A stretch of DNA of 64,000 nucleotides from Coenobita brevimanus (GCA_032717465.1 JAVRFU010000151.1:62001-126000), one strand, 5' to 3'. Counted from the first letter of the stretch, positions 21,452 through 33,298 are shown. Made by a program: numbers and translations. The notes: generated from the sequence alone by a model not told the origin.

Positions 21452-21857
21452 GATGTAGTGCTGCTCTTGGCCCACTGCCCATTCTTCTCTTCCTTCCTTC
21501 TTTCCTTCCTTCCCCTTCTGTCTTTCTTTCCTTCATTCTTTCCTCTTCCTTCTGTCTACAGGTGACTCTGCACTGAGTGACAAGGGTTTCCTGTACACCA
21601 GGAAACCATTTACTACGCTGGGTGGTTACCACATAACCAAATTATGACGCCTGGTGGTTTAGTGAGTAATTAAGGCACTCCAGTCAGATTGAGCCTGGGC
21701 AGGTATATATCCAAGGGGTGGTTGGGATTTATAGGTCATGTAATGCCACTCAGGGATGAGTGAGGCTGGTCACTCTCATTTTAAATGTCAGGACCAACTT
21801 GCCTAGCCCCGAGCTCCTATGCTCCTCACGGGGCAACACAGGATTAGATGATGATGA
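21452..21857 (+). mobile_element. SINE-X, near full length
   Basis: Order of parts: a CTTCCTTCCTTC-rich 5' part; a palindromic core AGGGTTTCCTG/CAGGAAACCATTT near 21583-21613; the block ACGCTGGGTGGTTACCACAT; a tRNA-like box A (GGTGGTTTAGTGAGTAATTA near 21652); a degenerate box B (AGGTATATATCCAAGG near 21700); the TGAGGCTGGTCACTCTCAT block; TTGCCTAGCCCCGAG; and a GATGATGAT end. Ten copies in the window share this layout, two of them inverted and some 5'-truncated, as expected for a SINE moved by LINE machinery. Confidence 0.75.
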
Positions 21858-22821
21858 TTTTTTTCCCTAATTGCAAAAAAAAAGAAAAAAGGGAGGCACA
21901 TAATAAGGATTTTACCGTAGACATTATAGGCGCTGGAGAAGGATGCATTCATGAGATGGCACTGATATAATCAGGTGGCTCTGTTGGCCAGGTATACAAA
22001 CATCTTTCATCTCCCATCCTAACTCTAGCAGTAGGAAGGTAGACTGCATTAGAAGGGCAACCTTAGCCTGCAGTTCACTGGGTTCATGTTCAGTTGAGCA
22101 TGGGATCACAACAGCAGCTGCACGTAAGGGTTTATGGGTTAGAGCAGGCATCAGAAGCCAAGAAAAAGATAGTGTAAACTAGTTTAATATGTGTGATAGT
22201 GAGGAATGATGTTGAGGAAACACAAGAACTTGAAAAACTACACTAATCCCTTATTTTTTTCAGGAATTTTGTTTGTGAATTTGATTGCTTTTTTTTCTTT
22301 CTTTCTTTTTTTTTCTGGATGGGATTCTTTCTGCTGATTGAATTTAAAATATTGCACCACAAAAGTTTCTGCTTCTGGCTGCTAGGTATCTCATGCACAC
22401 TTTGCTGCACTCCCTCCGAAATCAACCTTTCACACGTTATCCTATCCCAGTGCATTATCTTTTCATCTCATCATCATCTCATTGTCATCACATCATCATC
22501 ATCAAATGCATCATTATCATGGATCATCACATTGTCAGTCAGAGGATAAGTAAAATTTGTTGGCAGGACATCAGTATTTTCACTTTTCACTAAGTTATCA
22601 GCTGACCATCAAAGTTTCAAAAGCTTTGTTTACCTCCAGCCGCTTCACCTTAGCATGTCGTGCTGCACAACTAGTTACATGCATTTGTACCTGCTCACAT
22701 GCATTTTTGTACAGCCATGCATGGAATATTAATAATATCCATTATCATTTCAGAATGTCTAAGCTTCTAGCAAGTTCAGTTACATGAAGACTTCCTTGTA
22801 ACACAGTTACAGTAATTTGTA
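21858..22821. other. Unassigned intron sequence with CAT/ATC-rich tract
   Basis: No exon was recognised. An irregular ATC/CATCAT-rich stretch lies at about 22466-22530. Confidence 0.4.
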
Positions 22822-23505
22822 GGCTTACATGAAGGAGTGTTAGCGCCAGCTTTAACATACGGGTGTGTGAGACTATGGTGTGGCATGATAATGAAAAGTG
22901 CAGTGGAGATGAGACTGAAGAGGAATGTATGTGGCGTACAGAGAGTGGATAGGATACAGAATAATATTATTCATGAAAGATGCTGAGTGAGGAAGTCTGT
23001 AGACACAAGAATCAAAGAGAGTGTACAGGTGTACTGAGATGGTATGGTCATGTGGAGAGAATGGATGACAATAGAGTGGTGAAAAAATATCTGAGCGAAT
23101 ATGAAGGAGGGAGGAGGTGAAGTAGGCCAAGAAGAAGGTGGAGAGATATGGTGAATGAGCATGGGAGGAAGAGAGGTATGGAATTTGGTATGACTAAGGG
23201 ACTGACAAGCGATCAAGCTGGCTGGATGAATTTTGTGGAGAGAAGCGTATGGACAGGAATTTGGCACCCCATTTTAAAGTGACAGCATTTGGACTGACTC
23301 GATCGGATAGGTACTGTATATGTGAAGCTACAGTACGTGGTGGAAACCTTGTGGCCTATCAGATGGAGCCAGGATTCCGTGGGCTTGAGTGATGAGTGAA
23401 TGGAAGCGTGGCCCTTTGAATTGGGCAAACTTTGGTAATGTGGATGCAACTACTCCTCACCTGCCTGAAAGGAGGTCCAGATGATGATGATGATGATGAT
23501 GATGT
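22822..23505 (+). mobile_element. LINE-E 3' fragment with GAT tail
   Basis: It starts in the C-terminal coding region (the TTAACATACGGGTGTG words align with 16252) and includes the decayed WYGHVERMDDNRVVKK region near 23035. It ends with the LINE-E 3' untranslated region and about nine GAT units at 23477-23503. It is broken by several indels. Confidence 0.85.
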
Positions 23506-23577
23506 ATACATTGTTTTAAGCTGCATTATTTGAACATTCCATTACTAATAGCTTTCATTCTATGTTTTTCTTGACAG

Positions 23578-23805
23578 AAGAGAAAAGTATTGAGGGTGAT
23601 GGAGATGATGATAGTGCCATCATGGAAGGTGATAATCAATTGGCTCCTGTTGACACCCTCTCTCAAGATGGTTCTCAAAATGCCTGTGAGGAAGATGAAG
23701 ATGAGGAGGAATACGAGACAATGACAATGACAGATGCCGAGGGAGTTAACTATGATGATAAAATGGACTATGGGGCTGAGATGGATGCCTTGGAAAAGTT
23801 AAGAG
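23578..23805 (+). CDS. TSR1: TSR1 exon e (acidic linker)
   Basis: The exon lies between TTCTTGACAG and AAGAG|GTAAGT. The single base carried from exon d completes a Glu codon. It encodes the strongly acidic linker of TSR1, including DEEEYETMTMTDAEGVNYDD and MDALEKLR. Vertebrate TSR1 has EEEEEYETMTIGE at the same place. It ends after one base of a codon, which fits exon f. Confidence 0.92.
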
Positions 23806-23877
23806 GTAAGTCTCGGATCAGTGAAGACAGTTCATGTAATGATATGGTTTGGCTTCGTAGGTACCACTTATGAAATA

Positions 23878-25011
23878 CAGGTAAGCCCTTAATTCACGCG
23901 AACTTTTTTCACACGATTTCGGTTATCCACGAATTTTTCGTACAATAATTAAATCAAAATTATAGTATTCAAATAAATAATTTTAATATACAAGAGAAAT
24001 AAACAAAATATAAAAATGCCTACCTGCTGCCCGTGTGCATACAAATGTGTGTATGTGTGTGTGTGTGGGAGGTCGGTCTACCTACCACCCACCACAGTCA
24101 GTTTGAATCCGACGGTCGAACCATGCATGACGGCCAATCGTTATTTGTGGCTTATTTTTCTGCCTTCCAGTGATTGCTTGCCTTATCTGCCAACATGGGG
24201 CATGAGCGTAGTGCTAGTGATGCATGTGGTAACACACCAAAACGGACTAGTAAAGTGATGTTGCTGACAGAGAAAGTTAAAGTGTTGGACAAACTTCAGG
24301 GAGGAATGTCGGCGACAATTCTCCATCAGGACAATTCCCCGTCATTTATTTACATACCAGTTTATTTAGCAAGTACAGTACATTAGTTTTTTACTTATAT
24401 GAGTAATAAAATCCCCCTGAAAATTAGTTATTAAAGTATTAATTAATCAATAATAAGTATATTAATAGAATGATGGGGAATTGTCCATGTTTTGACGGTG
24501 AATTGACTTGATGGTGAAATGTCTCAGAACCGTATGTTTGGGGTGAGTCAACTGTTCATATAGTAAAGAAGGAGAACAGCATAAGGGAGACAGTGAGGGC
24601 TAGTGCACCAGACTGCTAGTGTCTCCACCTACGCCTGTGAATTGTCTTGGAACCTGTGAATTGTCTTGGAACCGTATGTTTGGGGTGAATGAGTCAACTG
24701 TTCATACAATCAAGAAGGCAGAATGTAGCATATGGGAGGCAGTGAGGGCTTGTGCACCAGGCTGCTGAAGTGTCTCCACCTATGCCTGTGCTTGTCAGGT
24801 TTCAGTGTTAAATTTCTTACATTTTTGTTGTTTTTCATACTTTATGCTAGTTTATAAGGTGTATGTAGTGCATAAACAGTATTATTCAGATGTAATATAC
24901 TTAATAGACATGCGTAATTATGTGCACACAAGGGCAGAACATATACGCGAATTTACCACATACGCGAAGGGTCTGGGAACCTAACCCTCGCGTGAATTAA
25001 GGGCTTACCTG
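23878..25011. mobile_element. Tigger/pogo element, internally deleted
   Basis: Terminal inverted repeats CAGGTAAGCCCTTAATTCAC (left) and its complement (right) continue for about 24 bp, with TA on both sides (23876-23877, 25012-25013). Inside, on the + strand near 24194, MGHERSASDACGNTPKRTSK and LLTEKVKVLDKLQGG resemble the N-terminal helix-turn-helix of Tigger transposases. A second helix segment, FGVNESTVHTIKKAE, follows near 24682. The catalytic domain is missing. A segment of about 130 bp around the second helix is present twice (24530-24650 and 24668-24790). Confidence 0.88.
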
Positions 25012-25613
25012 TACTTGGGCAGTGTGATGAGTAAGGATAGAGGTTTGGAGGGTGAAGTGCTTGAAAGGGTACAGCAGGTAAGAAAGGTTGCTGGTTCTTT
25101 GAAAGCAGTGATAAGAAACAGGGAAGTGAGCATGGAAGTGAAAAAGTTACTACATGACAGTATTGTGATACCAACTCTAACATATGGAAGTGAAGCTTGG
25201 ACGTTATTGGAAGGACACAAGTCAAGAGTGAGAGCAGTGGAAATGAGTTATTTAAGAGGAGCCTGTAGAGTCACATGGAGAGATAGGTTGACGAATGAGG
25301 ATATAAAGGAGCGTTGTGGTGTGGATGGGGATGTGATAGGAAGCGTTATGAGGAACACACTGAGGTGGTTTGGCCATGTGGAGAGGATGGAGGGTGAAAG
25401 ACTGACGAAGAGAGTGTATGTGAGTGAGGTGGAGGGGGGAAGAGGGAGGGAGGCCGAGGATGAGATGGAGGGATGGGGTGGAGAGGTATATGAGAGAGGG
25501 GGGTGTGAGTTGGGAGCAGGGCAGTGAAATGGCGGGGGACCGGGCAACTTGGAGGCGATTTGTTTGTGGCCACCCCAAACGGGATTGAGGCGTCTGGCAA
25601 TAGATAGATAGAT
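25012..25613 (+). mobile_element. LINE-A 3' fragment at the left edge of the duplicated block
   Basis: It begins at ACTTGGGCAGTGTGATGAG, directly at the Tigger right border, and runs through the coding end LRWFGHVERMEGERLTKRVY to ATAG repeats. A missing base at about 25449 shifts the frame before the end. Sequence left of the Tigger is not LINE-A, so the LINE was already truncated here or the Tigger sits exactly at its 5' edge. A longer relative occupies the equivalent place before the second block copy (47089-48257). Confidence 0.85.
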
Positions 25614-25817
25614 TTATTTATTTTTTTAGTTTTACGCTGTGTCCCTTTTTGTCAATAAGGGCTAAGGTGTTGCCCCTGGGTAGAGGACTTAGGTTTTTGG
25701 AGTGTGTAGCACTTTATGACCGGATGCCCTTCCTGACATCTACCAGTGACCCTTGGGTGGATTCGAATCTCTGACTTTTCGTTCAGAACGCTCTAACCCA
25801 CTGAGCCATGGCAGCTT
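25612..25817 (-). mobile_element. SINE-Y, tRNA-derived SINE
   Basis: On the minus strand it starts near 25815 with GCTGCCATGGCTCAGTGGGT and TAGAGCG, a good tRNA box A. AGATTCGAATCC follows as box B. The body has AGGAAGGGCATCCGGTCATA, a motif found in many invertebrate SINEs and related LINE ends. It finishes in an A-rich AATAAATAAATC tail directly against the LINE-A ATAG tail. Confidence 0.82.
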
Positions 25818-26309
25818 CAGTCATCATCATGGCTAATCATTAATATGTTACAGAATCATGAAAACCGTTTAGAATAAGGCCCTAATTGCAAAACCCTTGT
25901 ATAGCAGTTGTTCCCAACATTTTCCATTCTATGACACTGTGGACAAAATGCAATAACTTTGTGACTGTCATCAACATCTTTTGAAGAAGAAAGCAACAAA
26001 TTGTTGCCTGAATGAATGTGTTGGATGTGAGATTTTAAAAAACTCATAACTTGAAGTGGTCAGTCATAAGGTAGAAATTGTATTTTTTTTTACTAACTTG
26101 AATTTCAATGGCTGAGCCATAGTAAGGGTACAATATGGGTTGATCTTTCATGTGGATATGATTGCTCTGCTTTGATCGGTGCTTGCCATCTTGGAAAATT
26201 CTGTTTAGCAGAGACAGGGAAGTGAAAATGAGCTTGCTGATATTTGCTGATGGTAGGGTAGTATCCCATTCCCTCCCAAACATTAGTCATAAACTTACTG
26301 TCCCAAATG

Positions 26310-26344
<35 letters not shown>

Positions 26345-27282
26345 TACACTATGAAGTTCTTCCTCCAGTGACTCCAGATACTTTGAGATTAGTGTCATGA
26401 ACCCTTCCACATGAAACTAAGGTGTCAGGATATCCATAGGATTATTCTTGACCCCCCCCTTACTTTTTAGCATAACTTTGTTCAAGTAGATGTGTTTTAA
26501 TTACCTTTGATTGGTAGTTGTCATTTCTACACCAAAGAAAATCATCTACAGTAATCAAGATAGAATACCTAAGTGATTGTTGGTACATATGGAGCTAAGT
26601 TAGCATTATATTTAATCTGTTGCCTGAAAATGCTCTGCTGATAGATGTTTTTTTTGGGGGACCCACATTTTGAGGAGCTTATTTGTAACTGTAAATACCA
26701 TAGCTAGGTCTGGTGCTCTTTGATGAAGTAAAGAAGGTACAGAACCTAATCACACAATCTTTGCACTACTGTATACATGAATTGCACAAGAAAAATCAAA
26801 AGAGAGTTGGTACAAACAGCACAATAATGGCAAACATGGCATGAGCCTCCATTTATCATAACTGACATTTGGCAGTGGAGAGATAATGGAGAGAGATGCC
26901 TTCATGCAGCAGTAAAAAGTCATCCCCCAATTTCCCCGTTATACCCCAAAAGAAGGATGTTTGGAGAAGGACAGTTTCAGCCTGCATTCCACCAGGTTTA
27001 TATTTAAATGAGCTTGGAGCAGCAAGAACAACAACGTAGTGGCACTTATTAGCACTGGTGGTGAGTCAGTAACTGCATGAAGACTTCTAGATTTCCTTAA
27101 ATGTATACACTATATCTCATAAATTTTTTTTCATGTAACAGTGCCCTTCCCCCTTTCTCTAGGCAAAATGCATGCAAAATGACATTCCAGTGCATCCCTA
27201 CTAGCATCCATACTTCCTCTGTCAGATGCACTGCTCATAGTCATAAAATGTATTTATCTTCCTTCAGGAAATTTCTGTCTAT
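25818..27282. other. Unassigned sequence with a 29-base A-run
   Basis: No exon or repeat recognised. The A-run at 26314-26342 is much shorter in the second block copy (near 48961). Confidence 0.4.
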
Positions 27283-27533
27283 CTATCATCCAGTCCTACA
27301 TTGCCCCATGAGGAGCGTAGGAGCCCGGGGCTAGGCAGTTGGTCCCGACATTTAAGATGAGAGTGACCAGCCTCACTCATTCCAGAGTGACATTACATGA
27401 GCAGTCAACCCTAACCACCCCTTGGATATAAACATTCACCGGCTCAATCCAATTGGAGCGCATAATTACCCACTAAACCACCAGGCACCAAAATTTGGTT
27501 ATATGGTTACCACCCAGCGTAGTAAATGGTTTC
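27283..27533 (-). mobile_element. SINE-X copy, 5'-truncated
   Basis: An inverted SINE-X. The tail complement CTATCATCCAGTCC is at the left, then the complements of CTAGCCCCGGGCTCC, GGCTGGTCACTCTCAT and the tRNA-like region. It ends in the ACGCTGGGTGGTAACCATAT block near 27525. In the second block copy, LINE-D is inserted at the tail of this SINE. Confidence 0.8.
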
Positions 27534-27983
27534 ATGAAATTTACTGCTTGTAAAGTATGGTTGAGTGTTTTGTTATAGTCATAGAAATTCAGTCTTGTTG
27601 GTTTGAAGAGATTTGACAGATACCATGGCCCTATGTTATGGTAGTTTGGAAGTCCACATTTAATGCACGCCATCAGCTAGTCAGAAGTGGCCAAGATCCA
27701 TGCAGTGGTCTGGTGAACTAATCACAACAATATTAGCAGGTAGGAAGCTTGAAACATTCCAGAGAGCAACAGTGAAACTAATTGGGATGACAGCCATGGA
27801 GAACATCCATAGTCTTTCAGCTGTGGCCATAATTGGTCTAAGATGTCAGAGAGGGAAGTATCCAGCAGGTAATATTATATAGATTGGAAAAAAAGTGCTG
27901 TCAATGGATCGGAGGCAGGAGTCAGAAGAGGAGACCATTGCAGAGTCCTGGACCTAAATGGGGGGGGGGGTGGATGGCCCTAT
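27534..27983. other. Unassigned stretch between SINE-X and the TIR element
   Basis: It contains a short open frame (27700-27882, + strand) also kept in the second copy, but without a recognisable product. A G-run at about 27960-27970 differs in length between the copies. Confidence 0.35.
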
Positions 27984-28095
27984 GACATATGAGGCCCCTA
28001 ATAACATAGTGTACCGAACGCCACATGTTGAAAATGGAGAAAAACGCAGTTAAAGTTGCATTACTTTCAAAATGCCATAACTTTAGAACTAGTGA

Positions 28096-28136
<41 letters not shown>

Positions 28137-28820
28137 GCATGAAGTGTTCCTGAGCTTCTTACTAATGTTTTGTGCCCACATCTGTGGCCTCCTCACTCTT
28201 TTTCTGTTAGGAGAAGGACCAGCAGCTTTTTGTTCACTACTAGAGTCATTCATGTTCTCGAGACAATGAGAAAAAACACCAAAACAGCTCTGAAAATAGC
28301 CAGTTAATCCTTGCAGTGTTCTAGGCCGGCTGGTAAACAAAAAACTGCATCACATGGCAACAGATTCCCAGATCACAGTTGCCAATATCTTGCTGAGCTC
28401 TCTGCCTTTTCCATTTTCTGTACATTATGGCTAACTTACCCTTAAAATCATGCAATTTTATGCTAAAATATTCCATTATGTTAGAATGAGGTACAAAAAT
28501 TAATAATGCCATAAAAAAAAACTGCATGACTGTGAGCATAAAATAATGCTAGTACTGTATCTGATAACACCAGACAACACCTTGCTGGGAGGCACTTGGT
28601 ACATTCTGTGACCAGCATGAAGGCTTGTCAATCCACTGAGGTGAAGCGGGCAGTGAGACTGTGTTACAGAAGGGGAATTAGGACCCTAATGCCATTTGCT
28701 TTCTGTACCTCGTGGTTGCTTTCCAGATCAAAGAGGGTTTGGGCTACATACTGGTATACTTAACTTGGTTTCGCTTGCAGTGGCGCTCAGTACACTATGT
28801 TATTAGGGGCCTCATATGTC
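27984..28820. mobile_element. Unclassified DNA element with 31-bp perfect TIRs
   Basis: The first 31 bases (starting GACATATGAGGCCCCTAATA) are exactly the complement of the last 31 bases (28790-28820). The similarity continues imperfectly to about 40 bp on each side. Length 837 bp. No transposase is visible, and the flanks show no clear target duplication. A 35-base T-run lies at 28099-28133. The second copy is at 54071-54901. Confidence 0.75.
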
Positions 28821-31108
28821 CACAGATAGCATGATTGAAAACTTCATCATCAGAATGAAGTTGGGGAGGAGGGGGCAGAGTCCTTGAGGATAACTTATGT
28901 GAGGAACATAACCTACCAATGCCCCTTTGGTAAAAGTGATCATCTGGTTGTTGAGATGGAAGTGGTGGGACTAAGGGAAGGAGAAAAGGATGAAAAACAC
29001 AGGAAGAATAGATGCTATTACGGGAAGGCAGACTTTCCTTCCCTGAGGAACTTTTTCCAAAATGTAGACTGGATTAATGATCACAAATGTTGACGAGAAA
29101 TATGAGTTTCTGATAGAAGTGTATATAACAGGAGTTAGTAAATGTCCCAATATTTTCCGCAGTTATGGAAAGGAAGAAAGAATGGTTTAAGAACAGATGT
29201 AGAGTGGCACATGAAGCAAGAAAAAGAGCATAGAATAAAGTGAAAAGAAGGTACAATATAGTGAAAGGGCTTGGGAGGAGTACAAGCAGGTAAGAAATGA
29301 ATATATATGGGTACGGAGAGAAGAAGAAAGGAAATATGAAAAAGATATTGTAACTAAATGTAAAAAGGAGCCAAAATTATTTTATAGGTTTGTGAATGGT
29401 AAAATGAAAGTTAAGGACAGTATAATACGATTGAGGGATGGAGATGAAACCTGTGAAAGAGAAGAATTGTGTGAAATAATGAACAACAAACTGCAGTCAG
29501 TCTATGTGCTGGAAGAGGAATTTAGGGAACCTGAAATAGAACCCAGGGTGACGGGAATGGCAGAAGTTACAGTGGATGTGAATGAGGTGCTGCAGTTGAT
29601 GAGGGATTTGGATGTAAGAAAAGCAATGGGACCAGATGGTGTGTCTGGATGGATCCTGAAGGAATGTGCAGACCAGTTAGTGTGGCCTGTTTGTCATCAA
29701 GACATCACTGGAAAATGGACAGTTACCTAAAGATTGGAAAAGAGCAAGTATTGTGCCAATCTTCAAGGGAGGAGATAGGAAAGATCCACTCAGTTATAGA
29801 CCTGTATCACTTACTAGTATTGTTTGTAAAATCTGCCAGAAAATTATTAGAAAAAGATGAATAAAGTATTTAGAAGAAAATGAAGTGATAGCACCAAGAC
29901 AATTTGGTTTTAGGGAAGGACGATCATGTGTTACTAACCTATTAAGTTTCTACAGCAGGGTAATAGATGTCATACAAGAGAGAGAGGGATGGGCAGATTG
30001 CGTCTATCTTGACCTTTTTGACAGGGTTCCCTATAGGAGACTGCTGTGGAAGTTGAAGACCTTTGGAGGGGTGCATGGGAAACTATTAAAGTGGATGGAA
30101 GATTATTTGATAGGAAGGCAGATGAGAACAGTTATAAGCGACAGGGCTTCACAGTGGAGAAACGTGACTAATGGAGTACCCCAGGGCTCTATCTTAGCCC
30201 CAGTAATGTTTCTGATTTATGTAAATGATTTACCAGAGTGTTTAAATAGTTACATGAGTATGTTTGCAGATGATGCTAAAATCATGAAACATATTACAGG
30301 CACTGATAGTTGTAAAAAACTGCAAGAGGACTTGGACAAATTCCCCAGCTGGAGCCAGACTTGCCAAGAAGTGTCATGTATTAGAAATGGGAATGAGTGA
30401 AAAAAGACCACACTGGACATAAAAAATGGGCAGTGAGATAATTTGTAAGAGAACAGATGAGAAAAACTTGGGAGTGACTATTCAGGATGATTTGTCACTA
30501 GAAAAACATATAAACAAGATCACTGGAGGAACTTATGGATTACTGACCAATATGAGAGTGGCTTTTAATTATGTGGATGAGGAAATGCTGAGGGAGTTGA
30601 TAGTGACCATGATAAGACCAAGGCTAGAGTATGCGGCTGTGGTATGGTCACCTCATTTGAAGAAGCATATTAGTAAACTAGAGAGGGTTCAACGGATGGC
30701 AACAAGGATGATGCCATGTTTAAGGGAACTCACTTACGAGGAGAGACTGGAAAAACTGAAGTTACCATCGCTGCGTGAGAGAAAAGAAAGAGGTGACTTG
30801 ATCACGATATTTAGAAATGTAAGAGAATTGGAAAGGGTGGATAGAGAGGATCTTTTTGGGTTGGATGATGGAAGAACAAGAGGTCATGACTTCAAGTTGA
30901 GGAAAAGTAGATGTCTTAATAATCTTAAAAGGTTCAGTTTCCCGAATAGAAGCATAAGTTTTTGGAATGACTTAGACGGGGAGGTGGTGCAGGCAAAAAA
31001 CATTCATGTGTTTAAAACTAGATTGGATAAATGTAGATATGGAGACAGGACAACACGAGCTTAGCTCAATTCCTGTATACTACAAATAGGTAAATAGGTA
31101 AATACAGT
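28821..31108 (+). mobile_element. LINE-C copy (CR1/L2-like), block copy 1
   Basis: It begins next to the TIR element in the end of an endonuclease domain (CPFGKSDHLVVEMEVVG, with the SDH box). It continues through the RT and the C-terminal region and ends with two GGTAAATA-type units at 31086-31103. Stops and frameshifts interrupt the frame at 29090, 29230 and about 29720 and in the RT. Confidence 0.85.
29392..31064 (+). pseudogene. LINE-C reverse transcriptase, frameshifted
   Basis: Landmarks are VRKAMGPDGVSGWILKECAD near 29610, IAPRQFGFREGRSCVTNLLS near 29888, VPQGSILAPVMFLIYVNDL near 30176 and the catalytic FADDAKIM near 30262. A separate frame at 30426-31064 carries the C-terminal EKNLGVTIQDDLSLEKHINK and LEYAAVVWSPHLKKHISKLE. 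Nine bases are missing at about 30017 compared with 56098, which removes part of motif A (DLKKAFDRV becomes DLFDRV). The frame breaks twice, so it is not functional as read. Confidence 0.85.
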
Positions 31109-31210
31109 ACAGATATCAATAGGCCAGTGCATTTGAATCATAAATTAATATTTTTAAAATGGTACTAATTTCTAGAGAGCACTAAATCTGTGGGTAGATC
31201 ATTACTTTTT

Positions 31211-33298
31211 CAATCAATCATTTCCTGTGGCACCCTCGGGGATGCATAGGGCCTCGATGAACTCACACCACCACATCCTATCTTGTGCTAACTCCTCAAG
31301 ATCTCCCCAACATTCATCTCCAGCTTCCCGTCTCATTGTCCTCACCCACGTCTCTTTTGGCCTTCCTCTACCTCTCCTACCAAGTGCCACCCACCCTGGT
31401 GTACCTCGTACTATTCCCTGTCTCCTATACACATGTCCTAGCCACTTCCATCGTGAGAACCTAACATATTCATCGACCGGCTGCACTCCCGTTATTTCTC
31501 TAATTCTACTATTTGGTATCCTTTCCCACCACTTAACTCCTAATATTCTTCTAAGTGCTTTATTTTCAAACACCAAGAATTTATTTTCCATAGTCACTGT
31601 GCTGTACCAAGACTCGTGTCCATAAATTAAGATACTCCTAACCTACTCCTAACCATTACCTTATAAAGTTTGATTTTTGTATGCACAGAGAAATTGTTAT
31701 TATTCCAAATATTTTTAAGCATTCCCATTGCCTGATTAGCCTTCTTTAACCTTTCCTCGAATTCAAAGTTCAAAGAACCATCCTTGGCTAAATAAGTACC
31801 TAAATATTTCAACCTATCAACTTGCTTTACAACCATACCTCCAATTACACATTCCTGCGCATTTTCCATATTCATATTGATTATTTCAGTTTTTCCACAA
31901 TTAATAACCAAACCCACCTTGCAACCTTCACTCACCAAACAGTCCAACACTCTCTGCATCTCTTCTGGGCCATCACAAATCAAAACTATATCATCTGCAT
32001 AATCTAAATCCAAAAGTTTCCTGTTCTCTCCCCATAGTATACCTGCACCGGTTTCTGTTCCAACGCGTTTCATAATGTAATCAATGACCAATATAAATAG
32101 TAAAGGCGATAGAACACCACCTTGAATTACTCCGGACTTGACTTCATACGAATCACTCAGACAACCATCAACCATCACTTTACAAAATGTGTCCTCATGC
32201 ATGTTCATAATGACCCTCACAAACTCCTCTGGTATTCCATAATGTCTCATGATCTTCCCCATAGTCTCTCTCGAAACACTATCAAAAGCCTTTTCAAAAT
32301 CAACAAAACAAAGACTTAACGGTACTCTCATTTCATTAACTTGCTGCATCAAATGCCTAACTATAAAGATCTGATCATTGCAACCACGTCCCTTTCTAAA
32401 ACCAGCCTGTTCATCCCTCAGAATACCCTCAACCACTGGCTCCAACCTATTTAACAACACTGTACTGAAAACTTTCAAAGCTATCGGTGACAAAGAGATT
32501 CCCCTCCAATTACCACATTCACTCAGGTCTCCCTTCTTCGGAACTTTAACAATCACACCATTCTTCCAAACTGATGGTAGTAACCCCGTCACCCATATCT
32601 TATTGAATAGTTTGGTCAAGATCATTATTAATCTATCCCCCTCCACTTTAAACATTTCCGGAAATAAACCATCCTCCCCTGGTGCCTTATTATTCTTTAA
32701 CTGTTTTACTGCTTTCTCCACTTCTGTAAGCCTCAACTCTCCTGTTTCTATATTTAAATCTTCCTGAGCAGACGGTATATTCTCTTCTGGTGGTATTGGT
32801 CTATTAAGAACTGTCTCAAAATGCTCTTTCCATCTATTTTTAATATCTCCATCTTTGGTCAATAAATTTCCCTCCCTGTCTCTAACTGGTATTTCCTTGC
32901 GTTTTCCTGCATTACCACTCAGTTCTCTAATCGATTCATATGCTATTCTTTGACTCTGTCCATCATTTTTGTTTATTAAGATTTCAGTCTCTGCAACCTT
33001 TTCATCCACACATCTTCTTTTATCTCTCCTAGCTAACCTTCTTACTTCTGAATTCAAACTCCAGTATGCAGCTCTTGCTAATTCAATCTCTTGTTCATCA
33101 ATGCATTGCATCTCACTCCTCAATTTAGCCTCACCTCTCTTTTTTATCATATCCCATGTTTCCTCTGATATCCATTTCTTTCTCCTGAAGCTATGTCTCC
33201 TTCCAATCGTACATTCAGCAGTCTCATGCAAAACTTTGTTCACATGCTCCCACATCTCATCTACACTTCTCTCCCCCTCTTCCAACGTTTCCAACACC
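31211..33298 (-). mobile_element. LINE-F, present only in block copy 1
   Basis: The insert is flanked by ACTTTTT at 31204-31210 and 33299-33305, while the second block copy has ACTTTTT once and no insert. The minus-strand 3' end has a short TGATTGATTG repeat at the right place for a LINE tail (31211-31220). The 5' end is truncated inside the coding region. This is a clean filled-site and empty-site pair. Confidence 0.92.

Noticed and set aside
22466..22530. CATCAT-rich direct repeats as a CRISPR-like or regulatory array
   Set aside because: A plain irregular ATC microsatellite without spacers of constant size, in an animal genome.
25650..25817. Functional tRNA gene on the minus strand
   Set aside because: Box A and box B are good, but no acceptor stem closes, and the sequence continues into a SINE body with an A-rich tail.
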